Below, in pieces: positions 62,279-64,000 of a DNA stretch of 64,000 nt. Origin of the DNA: JACDAN01 sp963834825 (lineage in GTDB: Bacteria > Actinomycetota > Thermoleophilia > Gaiellales > Gaiellaceae). The translations under genes were made by a program, and so were the position numbers. Under the pieces are notes generated by a model. That model did no database searches. It worked only from the letters and a program-made list of their open reading frames with translations, and was not told the origin of the DNA. Within the stretch, counting starts at the first letter, position 1. Every line of letters begins with the position of its first letter. The stretch covers positions 100,300 to 164,299 of the forward strand of contig CAWICZ010000003.1 in NCBI GenBank assembly GCA_963834825.1. Reading direction: 5' to 3'.

Positions 62279-62893
62279 CTATGCTCGCCGTGGGTCTGGA
62301 GCACGTGACGCGAAGAAGCGCTCGACTGTGTCGAGCGGCTCGATGGTGCGTTGAGCGCGAGCGAGGATGAGGGCGCCCTCGAGCGCGGCCATTAGCACGG
62401 TCGCGTGTGCTTCGGCTTCCGCCCGCGTCGCCCCGAACCTGGTGTAGGCGTCGGCGACCGGCGCTCGCCATCCTGCGAACTTTTCGCTGACATGGGTGCG
62501 GAGGCTGTCGTTGTCGGCCGCGTCGCAGATGGTCGCGGCCAGTGGGCAGCCCAAGGCGAAGTCGTGGTCGACGAGCAGGCGCCGCCATGGGGTCACGATC
62601 ACGCTGATTGCTTGCGGGAACGTCTCGGCTTCGCTGAGCGTACGCTCGAAATCGCCGAAGATTTCGGCGAGCGCGACATCGATCGCTTCGGTCACGAGCT
62701 GCGTCTTGCCGCCGGGGAAGAAGCGGCCGAGCGAGCCGCGGGGACCGCCGGAGTGGGCGACGACCTCGCGGAGCCCGGTGCCGTGGATGCCACGCTCACG
62801 AATGAGCGTCGCGGCGCTCCGCACCATCCGCGCGCGAGCCGGAGATCGCCGGCGATCGGCAGCCGGGTCGCTCGATTCGTCTTTCGCAGCCAT
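62279..62893 (-). CDS. TetR family transcriptional repressor
   Basis: The N-terminal HTH is RMVRSAATLIRERGIHGTGLREVVAHSGGPRGSLGRFFPGG, typical of TetR/AcrR. The C-terminal ligand domain contains DFALGCPLAATICDAADNDS, a feature of the LmrA/YxaF-like group. I chose ATG 62893 (MAAKDESSDPAADRRR); earlier in-frame ATGs at 62911 and 62929 would lie in or next to an operator. It is divergent from the alpha/beta hydrolase and probably represses both. Confidence 0.87.
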   Translation of the reverse strand: MAAKDESSDPAADRRRSPARARMVRSAATLIRERGIHGTGLREVVAHSGGPRGSLGRFFPGGKTQLVTEAIDVALAEIFGDFERTLSEAETFPQAISVIVTPWRRLLVDHDFALGCPLAATICDAADNDSLRTHVSEKFAGWRAPVADAYTRFGATRAEAEAHATVLMAALEGALILARAQRTIEPLDTVERFFASRAPDPRRA

Positions 62894-62912
62894 GACGGCA
62901 GGGTAAGGCATT

Positions 62913-62970
62913 GCGATGACGGCCGTCATCGCTTCTGTTAGGGTTTAACTTCGATGACGACCGTCATCGA
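62913..62970. promoter_or_regulatory. Two 20-bp TetR-type operators in the divergent promoter
   Basis: GCGATGACGGCCGTCATCGC (62913-62932) is a perfect 20-bp palindrome. TCGATGACGACCGTCATCGA (62951-62970) has the same CGATGACG/CGTCATCG half-sites around a two-base centre. The centres are 38 bases apart. They flank CTGTTAGGGTTTAACTT, where both divergent promoters must lie. They are the likely binding sites of the adjacent TetR protein. Confidence 0.8.
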
Positions 62971-63015
62971 ATGCCGGATCGGACAGGCTGATTGGGACTG
63001 AAGGAGGAGAGTCAG

Positions 63016-63867
63016 ATGAGCGCAGAGGCGGGTTCGCCGATCACTACCTACTTCCGAGTCTGCGACGGAGTGCGAGTGAGGTTCGCCGATACCAAGGCAG
63101 ACTCGGACGTCACCGTGCTGCTGCTGGCGCCGTGGCCTGAAACCCTTTGGGCCTTCCGTCGCATCTGGCACCGCGTCTCGGCAGTCGGGCGGGCGGTCGC
63201 CATCGACATGCCGGGATTCGGCCACTCCGACGGTCGCCCGGAACTGATCGCCCCGGACGCCTCGGGAGCGTTCCTGGCCGGCCTGATCGACGAGTGGGAC
63301 CTCGGGGCTCCGCACGTCGTCGGCCCGGACGTCGGCACGGCCGCAGCGCTCTTCCTTGCCGCGAAGGCTCCGGAGCGCGTAACTAGCTTGACCGTCGGCG
63401 GCGGCGCGGTCCGCTTCCCGATCGAAGCAGGCGGCGCGCTCAAGGACATCATCGAAGCGCCGAGTCTGGAAGTCGTACGCGGGCTGGACGCCAGAACCAA
63501 CATCGGCTATGCCGTCGAGGCCGCTGCCGCGAGCGACAGCGAGCCCGACGTCCACGAGGACTATGTCAGCGCCTACGACCTCGGGCGGTTCGCGGAGTCG
63601 GCCCGGTTCGTGCGGCACTACCCCGAGCAGAACCCGGCCTTGCGCGACCTGCTGCCGACGATAACCACGCCGACCCAGATCGTGGCCGGGCGCGACGATG
63701 ACCTCGTCCCCTGGTCGAACAACCAGTACCTCGACGACCTCCTCACCAACAGCGAGATCCATCCACTCGACGCCGGTCACTTCGCTTGGGAGCAAGCAGC
63801 GGAGGAATACGGCCGCCTCGTCGTCGATTGGGTCAGCGGCGGATACCGGCGCGTCGGACCAAGCTAG
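63016..63867 (+). CDS. Alpha/beta hydrolase with Asp nucleophile (epoxide hydrolase/dehalogenase-like)
   Basis: The 283-residue protein starts at ATG 63016 with AAGGAGGAG upstream. The nucleophile elbow is VVGPDVGTAAALF with Asp105, not Ser, which is typical of epoxide hydrolases and haloalkane dehalogenases. The acid is in VAGRDDDLVPW (~229-231) and the His in LDAGHFAWEQAAEE (His255). AIDMPGFGHSDGR is the family's third-strand motif. The usual oxyanion HGxP is replaced by APWPETLWAF. Placement opposite the TetR gene suggests substrate-induced expression. Confidence 0.88.
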   Translation: MSAEAGSPITTYFRVCDGVRVRFADTKADSDVTVLLLAPWPETLWAFRRIWHRVSAVGRAVAIDMPGFGHSDGRPELIAPDASGAFLAGLIDEWDLGAPHVVGPDVGTAAALFLAAKAPERVTSLTVGGGAVRFPIEAGGALKDIIEAPSLEVVRGLDARTNIGYAVEAAAASDSEPDVHEDYVSAYDLGRFAESARFVRHYPEQNPALRDLLPTITTPTQIVAGRDDDLVPWSNNQYLDDLLTNSEIHPLDAGHFAWEQAAEEYGRLVVDWVSGGYRRVGPS

Positions 63868-63936
63868 ATGCCAGATCTCGCCGCGTCGGGGTGTATTCCC
63901 GCACACTCGCGCAAGCGAGCGTCACGCGGCTGGCAG
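63868..63936. other. Intergenic region with a short hairpin
   Basis: Between the convergent hydrolase and VOC genes there is CTCGC-GCAA-GCGAG (63905-63918), a 5-bp stem with a GCAA loop. No U-run follows on either strand, so termination is uncertain. Confidence 0.35.
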
Positions 63937-64000
63937 CTAGCGATCCCCGTGGAAGACCGCTTCGACGTTGTTCCCGTCCGGGTCAATGACGTGCGCGCCG
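63937..64000 (-). CDS. VOC/glyoxalase family protein, C-terminal fragment at the window edge
   Basis: On the minus strand the last 21 codons read GAHVIDPDGNNVEAVFHGDR followed by TAG at 63937-63939. DPDGNNVEAV is the characteristic C-terminal strand of glyoxalase/bleomycin-resistance (VOC) proteins and holds the metal-ligand Glu. The rest lies outside the window. It converges on the alpha/beta hydrolase gene. Confidence 0.75.
   Translation of the reverse strand, partial: GAHVIDPDGNNVEAVFHGDR

Noticed and set aside
62937..62948. TTAGGGTTT, telomere-like sequence
   Set aside because: A single copy between the operators; more simply part of the divergent promoters.
62938..63906. A 322-residue minus-strand frame opposite the alpha/beta hydrolase
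   Set aside because: The hydrolase has a strong ribosome-binding site and catalytic motifs on the plus strand; the antisense frame has none.

Overview
The window looks like a chromosomal segment of a high-GC Gram-positive bacterium, most likely an actinobacterium of the Thermoleophilia (Gaiellales/Solirubrobacterales) type. That lineage is an inference from protein style, frequent GTG/TTG starts, abundant ATGA stop/start overlaps, TAnnnT -10 boxes placed for leaderless mRNAs, and a tRNA whose CCA is not fully encoded. No rRNA genes, CRISPR array, insertion sequence or origin was recognised.

Positions 1-34154 are almost one continuous minus-strand housekeeping block. In transcription order (high to low coordinates) it runs tRNA-Met, rpmG, secE, nusG, rplK-rplA-rplJ-rplL, rpoB-rpoC, then rpsL-rpsG-fusA-tuf, rpsJ-rplC-rplD-rplW-rplB-rpsS-rplV-rpsC-rplP-rpmC-rpsQ, rplN-rplX-rplE-rpsZ-rpsH-rplF-rplR-rpsE-rpmD-rplO-secY-adk-map, infA-rpmJ-rpsM-rpsK-rpsD-rpoA-rplQ. 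The rif, str, S10, spc and alpha clusters are therefore fused. The only interruption is a plus-strand GAF-GGDEF diguanylate cyclase gene between rpsL and rpoC. Several untranslated elements are visible: a 164-nt palindrome that would bury the rpsD ribosome-binding site, a 17-bp tandem duplication creating a six-codon micro-ORF between infA and rpmJ, a small hairpin family after rpsD, fusA and tuf, an rplF leader hairpin and an L10 leader. Many ribosomal proteins carry long Glu/Pro/Ala-rich or basic tails.

From 34.2 to 45.4 kb there is an L,D-transpeptidase, a HhH DNA glycosylase divergent from a hydantoinase/oxoprolinase pair (hyuAB), a DUF4389 membrane protein, and an ABC exporter with one ATPase and four permease genes in an A1-B1-A2-B2 array. 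From 45.4 to about 50.1 kb the DNA is visibly more AT-rich and holds an endonuclease/exonuclease/phosphatase-family protein, a stand-alone LuxR helix-turn-helix protein and a large MalT-type LuxR regulator, probably acquired horizontally. From 50.2 to 56.3 kb lies a minus-strand dipeptide-type ABC importer operon (binding protein, dppB, dppC, dppD, dppF) followed by a small LuxR regulator. The end holds a methyltransferase, a membrane protein, a large secreted DUF11-repeat protein, a decayed ferredoxin-reductase remnant, a TetR regulator with two clear operators facing an alpha/beta hydrolase, and the C-terminal end of a VOC protein.

A striking quality or evolution signal is that the first 37.9 kb contains no visible frameshift, whereas at least a dozen frameshifts and one nonsense codon fall between 38.3 and 62.3 kb (hyuB, the DUF4389 gene, all four exporter permeases, the peptide-binding protein, the DUF11 protein and the reductase remnant). 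Whether these are assembly errors or real gene decay cannot be decided from the sequence alone.
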